A stretch of 64,000 nt of DNA from Candidatus Methylobacter oryzae (lineage in GTDB: Bacteria > Pseudomonadota > Gammaproteobacteria > Methylococcales > Methylomonadaceae): NCBI RefSeq assembly GCF_003994235.2, contig NZ_RYFG02000120.1, forward strand, positions 155,564 through 219,563. The letters run 5' to 3'. Below the pieces are notes generated by a model. The model was given only the letters and a program-made list of their open reading frames with translations, searched no databases and was not told where the DNA came from. Positions 42,001-48,068 of this stretch are shown here, one piece after another. A program made the translations under genes and the position numbers. Position 1 is the first letter of the stretch, and each line of letters opens with the position of its first letter.

Positions 42001-45000
42001 ACGAGGTGTTGACCGATGCGTTGATTGCAGCGATTCAGGCGCGTTTGCAGGAAAATCCGCAGGCTAAAATCAGTATCCTGGAAATCGGCGCAGGCACCGG
42101 GGGGACAACCCGGGGGCTGTTAAAAGAATTGCAAATGTTCAAGCATGCGATTACGGACTACTGCTACACCGATCTGTCGAAAGCTTTTCTGAACCATGCG
42201 AAAAGACATTATGCGCCGGGCAACCCTTATTTATCGACCCGGTTGCTGGATATAGACCGGCCCTTAAGCGAACAGGATGTGCCGACCGGCCGTTTCGATT
42301 TTGCCATTGCGACCAACGTGTTGCATGCGACCGGCAACATCGGGCGCACTTTGGCCCATGCGCGTTCCGCGTTACGGCCCGGCGGCGTATTGCTGATCAA
42401 CGAAATGAGCGGCAAATCGGTGTTCGTACACCTGACTTTCGGCCTGCTTGAAGGCTGGTGGCTGTACGACGACGCCGAGCTGAGAATCCCCGGCATTCCG
42501 GGCCTTTATCCCGAAAGCTGGTCGCGGATTTTGACGGAAACCGGTTTTGAATCGGTGGACTTTCCGGCTCGGGAGGAACACGTTTTCGGCCAGCAAATCA
42601 TCGTTGCCAACAACAGCAGGGAAGGGGCGTCGGCTGTTAATATCAAAAACACAATAGAACCCAGCGAAATAACAGAGTGGATATTGGAGGATTTCATCGC
42701 CGAAGTGCTCAAGGAACAGTTGGCCGATGCGTTGCAAATGGAACTTGACGACATCGCGATGGACGAGTCCTTCGCCGATTACGGGCTGGATTCCCTGTTG
42801 GGCATCAACTTTATACGGACGGTTAACAACCGCCTGAACATCGATTTGGAAACCGTGGCGATCTTCGATTATAACTCGGTGCTGAAGCTGAGCGATTATA
42901 TCGCCGAGACCTATAAAGCTGAGTTGAGCGGCTCGCCCGCTCAAACGAAACTTATGGCCTTTGGCCATAAAGAATCGTTGGCGTTTCCTTCGCATCGCGT
43001 TGAAAAAGCGCAGCAAATCGGTTTAAAGGACCTTAAGTTCGACTGTCCGAAACCTGAACGAAGCGCGCCTAAACAGGCAGACGGGGTTTTGGTTAAAGAA
43101 CCTATTGCTATTGTCGGCATCAGCGGCCGTTTCGCGCAGTCGCCGGACTTGAATGAATTCTGGAAAAACCTGGCGGCCGGGAAAGATTTGGTGCGCAAGG
43201 CCTCTCGTTGGGATTTGTCCGCATTCTTTCCGCAAAGCGTATTGGAAGACCCGGATTTTTGCACCGACGGCGGCTTTATCGACGACATCGACCGCTTCGA
43301 TCCGTTATTTTTCAAAATTTCCGGCGCCGAAGCGACTTATATGGACCCGCAACAGCGACTGTTCCTGGAAGCCGCGTGGAGCGCGCTGGAAGATGCCGGT
43401 TATGCGGTCGACAGCGCCGATGAAAAACAATACGGCGTATTCGTCGGCTACGGCGGCTCGGATTACGCCCACTTGTTCGATAAAGACAGCGCGCCGGCAC
43501 AGGCGTTTTGGGGGAATTCGGCGGCGGTTATTCCGTCCCGCATTTCGTATTACCTGAATATCAAAGGTCCGGCCGTTACTGTGGATACCGCCTGTTCCGG
43601 CTCGCTGGTCGCTATTCACCAGGCTTGCCAAACGTTGTGGACTCGGGAAATCGATCTTGCGCTGGCCGGATCGGTATCGCTGATGTGCACTCCCAGCTTC
43701 TACCGAACCGGAACTCATGCGGGCATGTTGTCTCCGACCGGCCGCTGTCACAGCTTCGATGAAAAAGCGGACGGCTTTATCCCCGGCGAAGGCGTGGGCG
43801 TAGTGGCGTTAAAACGCTTGAGCGATGCGATAGCGGACGGCGACCATATTCACGGCATTATTCGCGGCAGCGGCATTAACCAGGATGGCAGCACCAACGG
43901 CATTACAGCGCCGAGCGCCAAATCTCAAGAACGTTTGGAACGCCATGTTTACGAGCGTTTTCGCATCGATCCGGCCGATATTCAGATGGTCGAGGCGCAC
44001 GGCACCGGCACGAAACTGGGCGATCCGATTGAAATCAGTGCATTGAACCGATCTTTCCGCGCTTACACGGACAAGCAAGGCTATTGCGCGCTAGGCTCGG
44101 TAAAAACCAATATCGGCCATGCCGGACCGGCCGCAGGCGTCGCCGGGATGTTTAAGATATTGCTGGCGATGAAGCACAAAAAAATTCCGGCGTCGCTGCA
44201 TTTCCGGCAGGCGAATCCTGAGATCCGTTTTAAAGACAGTCCTTTCTACGTCAACACCCGCTTGCAGGATTGGCACACCGACAATAACGCTCCCAGAAGG
44301 GCCGCATTAAGTTCTTTCGGCTTTGGCGGCACCAATGCGCATATGGTCATTGAAGAAGCCCCTGTAAGCAGGCATCGCCACAGCGAAAAACCGGCTTGGT
44401 TGATCGTGTTGTCCGCACGCAGCCCGGATCGGCTGGCGCAGCAGGCAAAAAACCTGCTTGAATTCTGCACTGAAGCGGATAAATCCGGCGAGCCTGTCGA
44501 TTTGGGCAATCTTAGTTACACCCTGTTGATGAAGAGAAAGCATTGGCCGCATCGCTGGGCTTGTGTCGCGGACTCTCTGGAGAGTTTGCTGGGCCTGCTG
44601 GACAAATGGCTGGACGGTAAAAGTCTGCGTCAGGTCCATGTCGCGGAAATGCAGGAGCAGAGAGGCAGGGAACAGGCCGCGTTAAAGCGTCTCGGCAATG
44701 AGTGCATTGAAAAATGCCTGCATAACCCAACCGACGACGCTTACATCGACTGCCTCGATACCGTTGCCGATCTTTACGTTCAGGACTATGCGCCGGACTT
44801 TGATCGTCTGTTTTCCGGAGGCCATCAAACCCTGTCGCTGCCTACCTATCCTTTTGCCAGGGAAAAATACTGGGTAGGGCGGGCGAAGACGGTTCAGCGA
44901 GCCTGCGCAGCCGTTGCAGCGGAAGAAACCGGTGTTATCGCGGCAGAGCCGGTTCCTGCAAAGGAATGGCTGTTTGTGCAAGAGCAATGGGTGGACAGTC

Positions 45001-46934
45001 CTGTTGCCGGGACAGTGGATTGGAAAGCCGGGCTTAACCGCTATGCGGGCAAGACTATTTGGGCCGTTTATACGCACGAAAGCGATAACATGGCTTTCAC
45101 GGAACTGTTGCGTCAGTTGCAACAGGCCGCCGGCTTGTCTTCGCCGTTGAATGTGCAGTTGTTAAATGCCCGGGACATCGCGCTAAATCAGCCGTTGATT
45201 ATTCCCGATGCGGTGCTGTTTTTAGGACCGGCTAGCGATCTTGACCCGGCCGATCAACCCGCGGCCGTCGATATTTCCGCAGTGTATCATTTGAGCCGCT
45301 TGCTGATGAGAAAAGCCTGGGAACAGCCGATCCGGCTTTATTACCTGTATCAATGCAGTTCGGCCGCGCCGCGTTTGGATTGTGAGGCGCTTTCAGGCTT
45401 AATCGGCACGGCGATGATGGAGAATCCGCTGCACAGTTGGACATTAATCGGCTGCTACGACCGCGGGCTCGAAGTTACCGGGTTGCAATTGCTGGTTCGG
45501 GAATGGTTGGCCGACGGCAATACCGGACAGCAAAACGCTTCGGCCGACAGCGCGCAAATTTTCCATAGCCGGGCTTTCCCTGAAATCCGTTATGGCGGGG
45601 CAGGGCGGCAGCTCAAACACAGGGTAAAAGCGTCTTTCGACAATACGGCGGCCTCGGTTTTTCAACCCCGGAAAACCTATTTGTTGCTCGGCGGTTTGGG
45701 CTTGATCGGGGAAGAACTCTGCACCGAGTTGGCTAAACGCTACCAGAGCACGTTGGTGATTTTATCGGCAAGCGATTACGGCCCGCAACGGCAGCAGCAA
45801 TGCAGTAAACTCGAAGCGCTGGGCGCAACGGTGCATTACTATGCCGTCGATGCGACCGACCGGGCCGCGTTACAGCAAACTTATGCGGCGGTCAAACGTC
45901 AGGTCGGACCGATACACGGCGTCTTCCACTTGGCCAATACCGTCGAGGGCGGTCTTATCGCGGGAATGGATTGGACGTCTTTTCAGCAAATGGGCGCAAT
46001 CAAAACCCGTGCGACCTTGCACCTGGATGAGCTGACCGCGGACGAGCCACTGGCGTTTTTCATGCTGTTTTCGTCCATCGTCGCGTTCGGGATACGGGGT
46101 TCGGCCGGCTACAGCTATGCTTGCGCCTTCCTGAACCAGTTTGCCGGCTATCGGAATCGTTTGAAGGATCAAGGCAAACGTGCGGGGAATGCGGTATCGC
46201 TGTGTTGGGGACCGTGGACTTCCGATCCGGTTCATGCTTGTAAGGATAAAAACCGCCGGCAAAAAATCGATGCCGACGGCTTTGACCTGATTACTATTGA
46301 CGCTGCTTTCCCGCTGCTTGAGCGTAGTTCTTCGCAACGGCAGGATATGCTGGGGATCTGGGCGATCCGGGATATTAAAAGGACGGCGCAGCTTATGGAT
46401 ATACAGACAAGCCCGGTATCGGAACAAGATGCCGAAGCTTTGCTTTGGGAAGCCAGAGTCAGCGCTTGGGAGCAACAGGTTCTGCAAGGCAAGCCGACGC
46501 CCGTGGAGGAATTGGCCGCGGCAATCGATTTTGATCAGATCGAACGGCTGGAGCCTGTTTTACTTCAGCGTATTCACCGCCTGCTTTTCCAACAGCAAAA
46601 TATGGAGCCCACGGTTCAGCAAATCGATGCACCGGTAGCCGCTTTTACCCAGGAAGAAGCCTGTGTTGATAACCTGGAAACCGGCCAAGACAAATTGTCG
46701 TATTTGAAGGAAGCCATTAGAGAAACGGCTTCGGAATTATTGAAGTTGAAAGACATGGATGACTGCGAAGCTTTCCAAAATTACGGCATGGATTCGGTGT
46801 TCGGTGTGCAGTTGGCGATTCGCTTGGAAAAGAAATTGGGGCGGGAAATCCAGCCCAAATGGCTTATTGATTTTCCGTCGATCCAGGCGCTGTCGGAATA
46901 CCTGGAGCAAACGGCCGAATTGACTGAAGTTTAG
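30072..46934 (+). CDS. Trans-AT polyketide synthase: KS-DH-KR-MT-ACP / KS-KR-ACP / KS-MT-ACP / KS-KR-ACP
   Basis: 5620-residue PKS with four complete elongation modules and no AT. Start ATG 30072 follows two overlapping AAGG sites (30058 and 30065), the first at better spacing. The N-terminal 60 residues before the KS begin MSISKAEILQQVKSRQL and look like a helical docking segment; this is a plausible partner for the C-terminal tail of the PKS ending at 28550. All four KSs have Cys and HGTGT His. Two C-methyltransferases, three KRs, one DH and four ACPs follow. The C-terminus ends about 20 residues after the last ACP, with no TE, so the chain passes to the KS0 protein at 48069. The monooxygenase gene starts 11 nt downstream, showing one operon. 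Confidence 0.97.
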   Translation: MSISKAEILQQVKSRQLTPEAGLKLYRELEQAELDAEALKADAAVKVPLADAEHSATTEGPAAPEIAVIGMSVRIPGAQNLQQMWTMLSAGKDAVGEVPLSRWAQDDGEGRTGRGKKWGAFLTDIDCFDPLFFEISPKEAEQMDPQQRLLLQESWKAFEDAGYSAESLNQKSCCVFIGCTQGDYLSETSTSDINPHSLTGRSVSAIAARISYFFNLRGPSIVFNTACSSSLTALVMACERLRSGSSEIGLVGGISLMSTQIAHTTMDKVGMISPDGKCRSFDKDANGIVPGEAVGVVILKRLGDALRDGDPIHGVIRGYGVNHDGKTNGLTAPSGPAQTALLRDIYQNFRIDPNTINYIEAHGTGTKLGDPIEVHALTDAFADYRVAERQCAIGSIKTNIGHALEAAGLMGLIKVLLCLQQQKLVPSLHFNQANEHIAFAGSPFYVNTQLQDWPRIAGRPLRAGVSAFGMSGTNAHVVVEEPPLRNTAAASASGHLPYLVVLSAKTPEALAQRVQDLEQWLDAHRHDEAFSLADVAYTLQAGRSHFAYREAIVARNVEELKKRLSQLQKQGVNTVELVQQPAAVREAKKSVEQDLRSLAQRATESSQVMRIFESLAGFYKQGIALDWLQLYPDRTPRRIALPSYPFAEQRYWLHGAEKDPGACGHSERLHPLLHRNTSDLSEQRYTSLFTGDEFFLADHRVRGEEQILQKVLPGVVYLEMARAAVLAASGRKTGSETRILFTDVAWIQPIYIDQAREVHCRLYEQADSRIRYEIYTKNGGEPETVAVHAEGTAQIPESLATQSALTLDIPGLRLQMPRELDAETCYRYIRSAGVHHGERLQGIRTVAVGEGQALAELVLPPALSDSEQSAYGLHPTLMDAAIQAAIGLVAGIGADALQPSLPFALEQLEILGECEQRMFAWLRFSSGGLSPDKVQKLDIDLCDERGKVCVSIRGLSSRLLAERKIDDIRLPQPALPLHALMPVWNAVPAGEHAGLAPDYNCPLLVIGATELEMQAIRQIYPLAASLPLNPADSIDKISQQLKAEVFDHLVFVAPGSAATDWQPDSRMIQAQNRGVLFLFRIIKALLAAGYDEQELEWTLLTFKTQQVTELDVTDPTHAGIHGLAGSLAKEYPHWKIRLLDLDPEQDWPLRTLFALPVEPNGQGLAYRGGRNASREPEWFRQALIRVHLLQTDANTPALYRDGGVYVVIGGAGGIGEVWSRFMIERHRAKIVWIGRRDKDPFIQEQLDALPMPANVTYISADARDLTALEQACREIKSIHPKIHGVVHSAIVLNDLSLARMDEQGFKESLSAKVDVSVCIAQVFRKEPLDFVLFFSSMQAFAKAPGQSNYAAGCTFKDAFALKLAQQWPYTFSNGSSYHKPAVKVINWGYWGSIGIVNDVAYRERRKEAGDDSIEPQEGMDILEKFMASSFRQLAPFKALTPEVVAKACGTEDITSYPRQIPAILDEVQQRFYQTQDQLPHAQVEWRRLEQEAKNDELDALLLRLLDATLQSLALRDGKRSLPGYLQRWLQESLRLLDTANGQHETLDSLWRQWEAAKAGWIENPNLKAVIILVEACVRALPDILTGKAAATDVMFPNASMELVEGIYRGNLVSDYFQQALADFLVAAIQQRLSVAASTGQPVPKLRILEIGAGTGGTTATLLPKLQPFAEAIDEYCYTDLSKAFLLHAQEHYAPGCPFLSTRIFNVEKPLAEQSGEEIGVAPDRYDFVIAANVLHATKDIRNTLRNAKAALHTNGILLLNELSQHSLLSHLTFGLLEGWWLYQDAPLRILGSPGLYPETWVEILAEEGFSPVSLPVEHARSLGLQIIAAQSDGIVRQSRAPLAADITEKPADSQVESELKAVNTAAVNESLLREKSTDYLKEQVARTLKMSPRRIDSSKPLEIYGIDSILVVQLANDLRKDFKKISNTLFFEVRTIDALVEHFLDTQKDVLMQLTGLQDRPVEQIPLRQKSKPNRFGLSVPASAKTSRFTDAAGAVRERQGLHVFDVAVIGLSGRYPQADDVGQLWRQLKTGSNCVGEIPAERWDWQDYFDPEKGKAGKMYTRWGGFIRDVDKFDPLFFHISPYEAEVMDPQERLFLQCAYEALQDAGYTPENFGDDRKTGVFVGAMNSSYRGRSSHFSIANRISYQFDFQGPSMAVDTACSASLTALHVALESLYCGTSKRAVVGGVNLILDPAHFTGLTELGMLSSGPECKSFGAGADGFIAAEGVGAVILKPLAQAVADRDNIYGVLKGSAINAGGKTNGYTVPNPKAQAAMVGDALQRAGVSAADISYIEAHGTGTALGDPIEIKALATAFGQAPPDIAGTQQACAIGSIKSNIGHCESAAGIAGLTKVLLQLKHQQLAPSLHSATTNPAIEFAGTPFAVQQRLTPWPRPQSGGPRVAGISSFGAGGANAHAIVEEYIPAGQDPAAQTASAQPAIIVLSAKTQNRLRIVAERLLQKIRNTALEQGSRGFNLLNLAYTLQLGREPMDARLGFTASSMQELEQKLDAFLAQADGELAGVYLSPAKNESIGVFRADEDTAAMIEAWIGKNKYSKLLELWVLGFNIDWSRLYGAESRPYRISLPTYPFLKERYWHEQQAQRSTANVAEVKTGHRQSDVPSNDPGIAFAAKWAAQADIAQGEPVCHQTVLIVGNEFSIDLQQAIADYHRDAEVLSIRLADESRRLSANEWLCDIKDESGFAACLQGAGNIDCLYFLSLDGSNADVAHLADSQESNEIQLLRLVKYLTTRNQRTIDTYILTLDNYALDNESVRPQGAGLTGLAYAIAQGNHLFALRNIDLCCHDLAQPQHLLPLIVREPASNRGEVVKIRADVRYRQEFHPLTWPETGLSPIRQRGVYLILGGSGTIGQAITRHLIKQYKARVIWLGRSGKDSVKVQQALNAFSEFAEQPAYIQADATSRESMRQAVADVKAEYPAIHGAIYSALVFDAENSVDKTTETVFRQILEVKTKGGIYFYTALEHEPLDFMCYFSSGQAYAFSGAAKHSAYASGITFQDAWVQALRKQAAFPVGTINWGFWKSSLPPDAVPQNFACLDDREGADCFEKFVFALQQQEPLSQALCLKPSPAVLELMNYRQQEPVQAAVNKISDMDQYIRDTLTDSFANTLKAPLEKIDHNLAFAEYGMDSILGVRFVNQLNQRLHIRLNTAIIFEYSSLARLGNYLIKRYRDEIGAQAGARQDDHEPGTQQAAAPMPEQTCRPPVAPATADIAVIGMSGKFPRAENVEAFWNNLVQGLDGVEEYPAQYLDQANYFSAIKQAGKSYCKSGGILAERNCFDPQFFGLSPREAHSMNPHQRLVMQEGWKALEDAGYDPAALSGSKTAIFIGAEPTGYFHGSFTGSSDALIASRLSYHLNLSGPALVVNTGCSSSGVAIHLACESLRNGESDLALAGGVNACMNQDALVNLSAADMLSSRGACATFDASADGTIISEGIGMVVLKRLQDAIADGDSIDGVICASGINQDGASNGITAPNGLAQEQLIADVYRKFNIDPAAIGYIEAHGTGTKLGDPVEANALVRAFKPLTDKQAYCAVGSAKAHIGHTSAAAGVIGLIKTLLSMRHRKLPALLHFNRLNSLIEFANSPFYINAEIADWQPQPGKPRMAAINSFGHSGTNIHLVVREHVPSTPPASNIESGEKIRLIPLSAKTESSLRSLVQAFAEGLEDGSLSRAVTLEEVAYTLQTGREAMRCRVVFSARTFTELTRKMAAFLNGEQAIAGCWQTGKDSPAQTAGDPDEETAQRWCSGRDVDWAAAYAGKQVRRVHLPTYVFSKTEYGPRQGSQAAQTRKSALLAQLRAQKNDLQNLKMEALLFNLLWASLDEIGIIYRIDGQEQSGEVAVLSIAELADKLPGNAGRIPAFYQRWLDESIQSLIDREYLCRREGKLFSLNKNNAKLDALWRQWDGEKTQWLENPNQRAQVNLVEACMRGLPAILSGQKTATDIMFPNGGMELVEGIYQSNLISDYFNEVLTDALIAAIQARLQENPQAKISILEIGAGTGGTTRGLLKELQMFKHAITDYCYTDLSKAFLNHAKRHYAPGNPYLSTRLLDIDRPLSEQDVPTGRFDFAIATNVLHATGNIGRTLAHARSALRPGGVLLINEMSGKSVFVHLTFGLLEGWWLYDDAELRIPGIPGLYPESWSRILTETGFESVDFPAREEHVFGQQIIVANNSREGASAVNIKNTIEPSEITEWILEDFIAEVLKEQLADALQMELDDIAMDESFADYGLDSLLGINFIRTVNNRLNIDLETVAIFDYNSVLKLSDYIAETYKAELSGSPAQTKLMAFGHKESLAFPSHRVEKAQQIGLKDLKFDCPKPERSAPKQADGVLVKEPIAIVGISGRFAQSPDLNEFWKNLAAGKDLVRKASRWDLSAFFPQSVLEDPDFCTDGGFIDDIDRFDPLFFKISGAEATYMDPQQRLFLEAAWSALEDAGYAVDSADEKQYGVFVGYGGSDYAHLFDKDSAPAQAFWGNSAAVIPSRISYYLNIKGPAVTVDTACSGSLVAIHQACQTLWTREIDLALAGSVSLMCTPSFYRTGTHAGMLSPTGRCHSFDEKADGFIPGEGVGVVALKRLSDAIADGDHIHGIIRGSGINQDGSTNGITAPSAKSQERLERHVYERFRIDPADIQMVEAHGTGTKLGDPIEISALNRSFRAYTDKQGYCALGSVKTNIGHAGPAAGVAGMFKILLAMKHKKIPASLHFRQANPEIRFKDSPFYVNTRLQDWHTDNNAPRRAALSSFGFGGTNAHMVIEEAPVSRHRHSEKPAWLIVLSARSPDRLAQQAKNLLEFCTEADKSGEPVDLGNLSYTLLMKRKHWPHRWACVADSLESLLGLLDKWLDGKSLRQVHVAEMQEQRGREQAALKRLGNECIEKCLHNPTDDAYIDCLDTVADLYVQDYAPDFDRLFSGGHQTLSLPTYPFAREKYWVGRAKTVQRACAAVAAEETGVIAAEPVPAKEWLFVQEQWVDSPVAGTVDWKAGLNRYAGKTIWAVYTHESDNMAFTELLRQLQQAAGLSSPLNVQLLNARDIALNQPLIIPDAVLFLGPASDLDPADQPAAVDISAVYHLSRLLMRKAWEQPIRLYYLYQCSSAAPRLDCEALSGLIGTAMMENPLHSWTLIGCYDRGLEVTGLQLLVREWLADGNTGQQNASADSAQIFHSRAFPEIRYGGAGRQLKHRVKASFDNTAASVFQPRKTYLLLGGLGLIGEELCTELAKRYQSTLVILSASDYGPQRQQQCSKLEALGATVHYYAVDATDRAALQQTYAAVKRQVGPIHGVFHLANTVEGGLIAGMDWTSFQQMGAIKTRATLHLDELTADEPLAFFMLFSSIVAFGIRGSAGYSYACAFLNQFAGYRNRLKDQGKRAGNAVSLCWGPWTSDPVHACKDKNRRQKIDADGFDLITIDAAFPLLERSSSQRQDMLGIWAIRDIKRTAQLMDIQTSPVSEQDAEALLWEARVSAWEQQVLQGKPTPVEELAAAIDFDQIERLEPVLLQRIHRLLFQQQNMEPTVQQIDAPVAAFTQEEACVDNLETGQDKLSYLKEAIRETASELLKLKDMDDCEAFQNYGMDSVFGVQLAIRLEKKLGREIQPKWLIDFPSIQALSEYLEQTAELTEV
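30267..35940 (+). other. PKS module KS-DH-KR-MT-ACP
   Basis: KS Cys 30750, His 31155 (HGTGT), TNIGH following. DH His 32166, with five extra residues between the His and the Pro compared with HxxxGxxxxP, and DAAIQ at 32706. KR GGAGGIG near 33700, Tyr 34116, LND at the LDD position (B-type). MT 34500-35560, SAM loop 35016, NVLHAT/LNE. ACP serine 35793 (GIDSILV). Predicted output is an alpha-methyl enoyl thioester. Confidence 0.9.
36085..39640 (+). other. PKS module KS-KR-ACP
   Basis: KS Cys 36552 (TACSAS), His 36957. KR catalytic half 38630-39350 with GGSGTIG and Tyr 39084 in SAYASG; its structural half occupies about 37900-38600. ACP serine 39498 (GMDSILG). Predicted beta-hydroxyl. Confidence 0.88.
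39740..42940 (+). other. PKS module KS-MT-ACP
   Basis: KS Cys 40212 lies in NTGCSSSG rather than the usual TACSSS, and NIGH is HIGH (SAKAHIGH); HGTGT His 40617 is intact, so it is probably active but divergent. MT 41500-42610, SAM loop 42081, NVLHAT/INE. ACP serine 42792 (GLDSLLG). No KR. Confidence 0.86.
43100..46910 (+). other. PKS module KS-KR-ACP
   Basis: KS Cys 43593 (TACSGS), His 43998, TNIGH. Two-part KR: structural half about 44960-45650, catalytic half 45670-46400 with GGLGLIG and Tyr 46110 in AGYSYACAF. ACP serine 46794 (GMDSVFG). Predicted beta-hydroxyl before the O-methyltransferase module. Confidence 0.88.
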
Positions 46935-46945
46935 GAGCATCGGCG

Positions 46946-48061
46946 ATGAAATCTATCGAACAACTGTTGGGGCTTGATTCCCAACCCATGAGTTCCGGGC
47001 AGTCTGCGTTTCGGCCGCCTGTTTCGTTCAGCTTTCTGTTCTTCTCGGACGTTCGCAAAGACATCGCGGATCGGGAAAAGTACGAATTCACCCGAGATGT
47101 GACGTTGTTCGGCGACCGTGAAGGCTTCACCGCGATTTACCTGCCGGAGCGGCACTTTTTTGAATACGGTTCGGTTTTTGCGAATGCCGCGATTGTCGCG
47201 TCCTACCTGATTCCGCAAACCGAGCGCATTCGCTTTCGCACCGCGGGAATTTCGTTGCCACTGCATCATCCGGTGGAGGTCGTCGAAGCCTGGGCGATCA
47301 ACGATATTTTATCCAACGGCCGGATCGATTTGGGTTTCGGCTCCGGTTGGCAGATTAAGGATTTTGTGTTGTCCCCAGGCACCTACGAAAACCGCCGCGA
47401 TGTTTGCCATCAGCGTATTCCTGTCGTGCAGAAGCTTTGGCGCGGCGAAAGCGTCAATTTCATCGGGCCTCAGGGCGAGGAAATCCCGATTCGGGTTTAT
47501 CCGCGTCCGCTACAGCCGGAACTGAATGTTTGGCTGCTCGCGGTGCAAAGCGATGCGGCTTATATTTATGCGGGCAAACAGGGATACAATGTTTTTACGA
47601 TGCTTTCCGGGGCCGACCTGGACGCGATGGGCAAGAAATTTGCGTTATACCGCCAGGCGCGCGAGCAAGCCGGTTACGATCCGCAAACAGGCATTATCTC
47701 GCTGATGCTGCATACCTTTATTCATGAAAATAAACAGACGGTCGAAAACGCGATCAAAAAGCCGTTTACGGAATACATTAAAAGTTTTCTCGATGCGCAC
47801 GTGGCGTCGGGACTGGGCAGCAGTAAAGGCGTTAACGATATTGGCGAAGCGGAAAAAGCCAAAATGCTGGAGTACGCTTACCATCGTTATTCAAAAACCG
47901 CGGCCTTGTTCGGAACCGTTGAAGAAGCCAAACAGGTTGTCGATCATGCGATTCAAGTCGGTGTTAACGATATCGCCTGCCTTGTCGATTTCGGCGTGGA
48001 TTACGCGATGGTGAAGTCTTCGCTGCCGCATTTGAAAAAGCTGGTCTCAGCTTATCTTTAG
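46946..48061 (+). CDS. Luciferase-like FMN-dependent monooxygenase (MupA/Atu3671-type LLM)
   Basis: 371-residue stand-alone flavin monooxygenase of the bacterial luciferase fold. Family features are seen in FSFLFFSD near the N-terminus, ERHFFEYG, RTAGISLPLHHP, DLGFGSGWQ and the C-terminal GTVEEAKQVVDHAI. Proteins of this type occur in trans-AT PKS and NRPS clusters, the mupirocin enzyme MupA being the best-known relative, where they oxidise carrier-bound intermediates with reduced flavin and O2. It starts 11 nt after the PKS stop with GGAG overlapping that stop, and its TAG overlaps the ribosome-binding site of the KS0-OMT gene, so the three are co-translated. Being directly before a KS0-OMT module, it may install the hydroxyl that is then methylated; this is inference. 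Confidence 0.93.
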   Translation: MKSIEQLLGLDSQPMSSGQSAFRPPVSFSFLFFSDVRKDIADREKYEFTRDVTLFGDREGFTAIYLPERHFFEYGSVFANAAIVASYLIPQTERIRFRTAGISLPLHHPVEVVEAWAINDILSNGRIDLGFGSGWQIKDFVLSPGTYENRRDVCHQRIPVVQKLWRGESVNFIGPQGEEIPIRVYPRPLQPELNVWLLAVQSDAAYIYAGKQGYNVFTMLSGADLDAMGKKFALYRQAREQAGYDPQTGIISLMLHTFIHENKQTVENAIKKPFTEYIKSFLDAHVASGLGSSKGVNDIGEAEKAKMLEYAYHRYSKTAALFGTVEEAKQVVDHAIQVGVNDIACLVDFGVDYAMVKSSLPHLKKLVSAYL

Positions 48062-48068
48062 GAAAAAC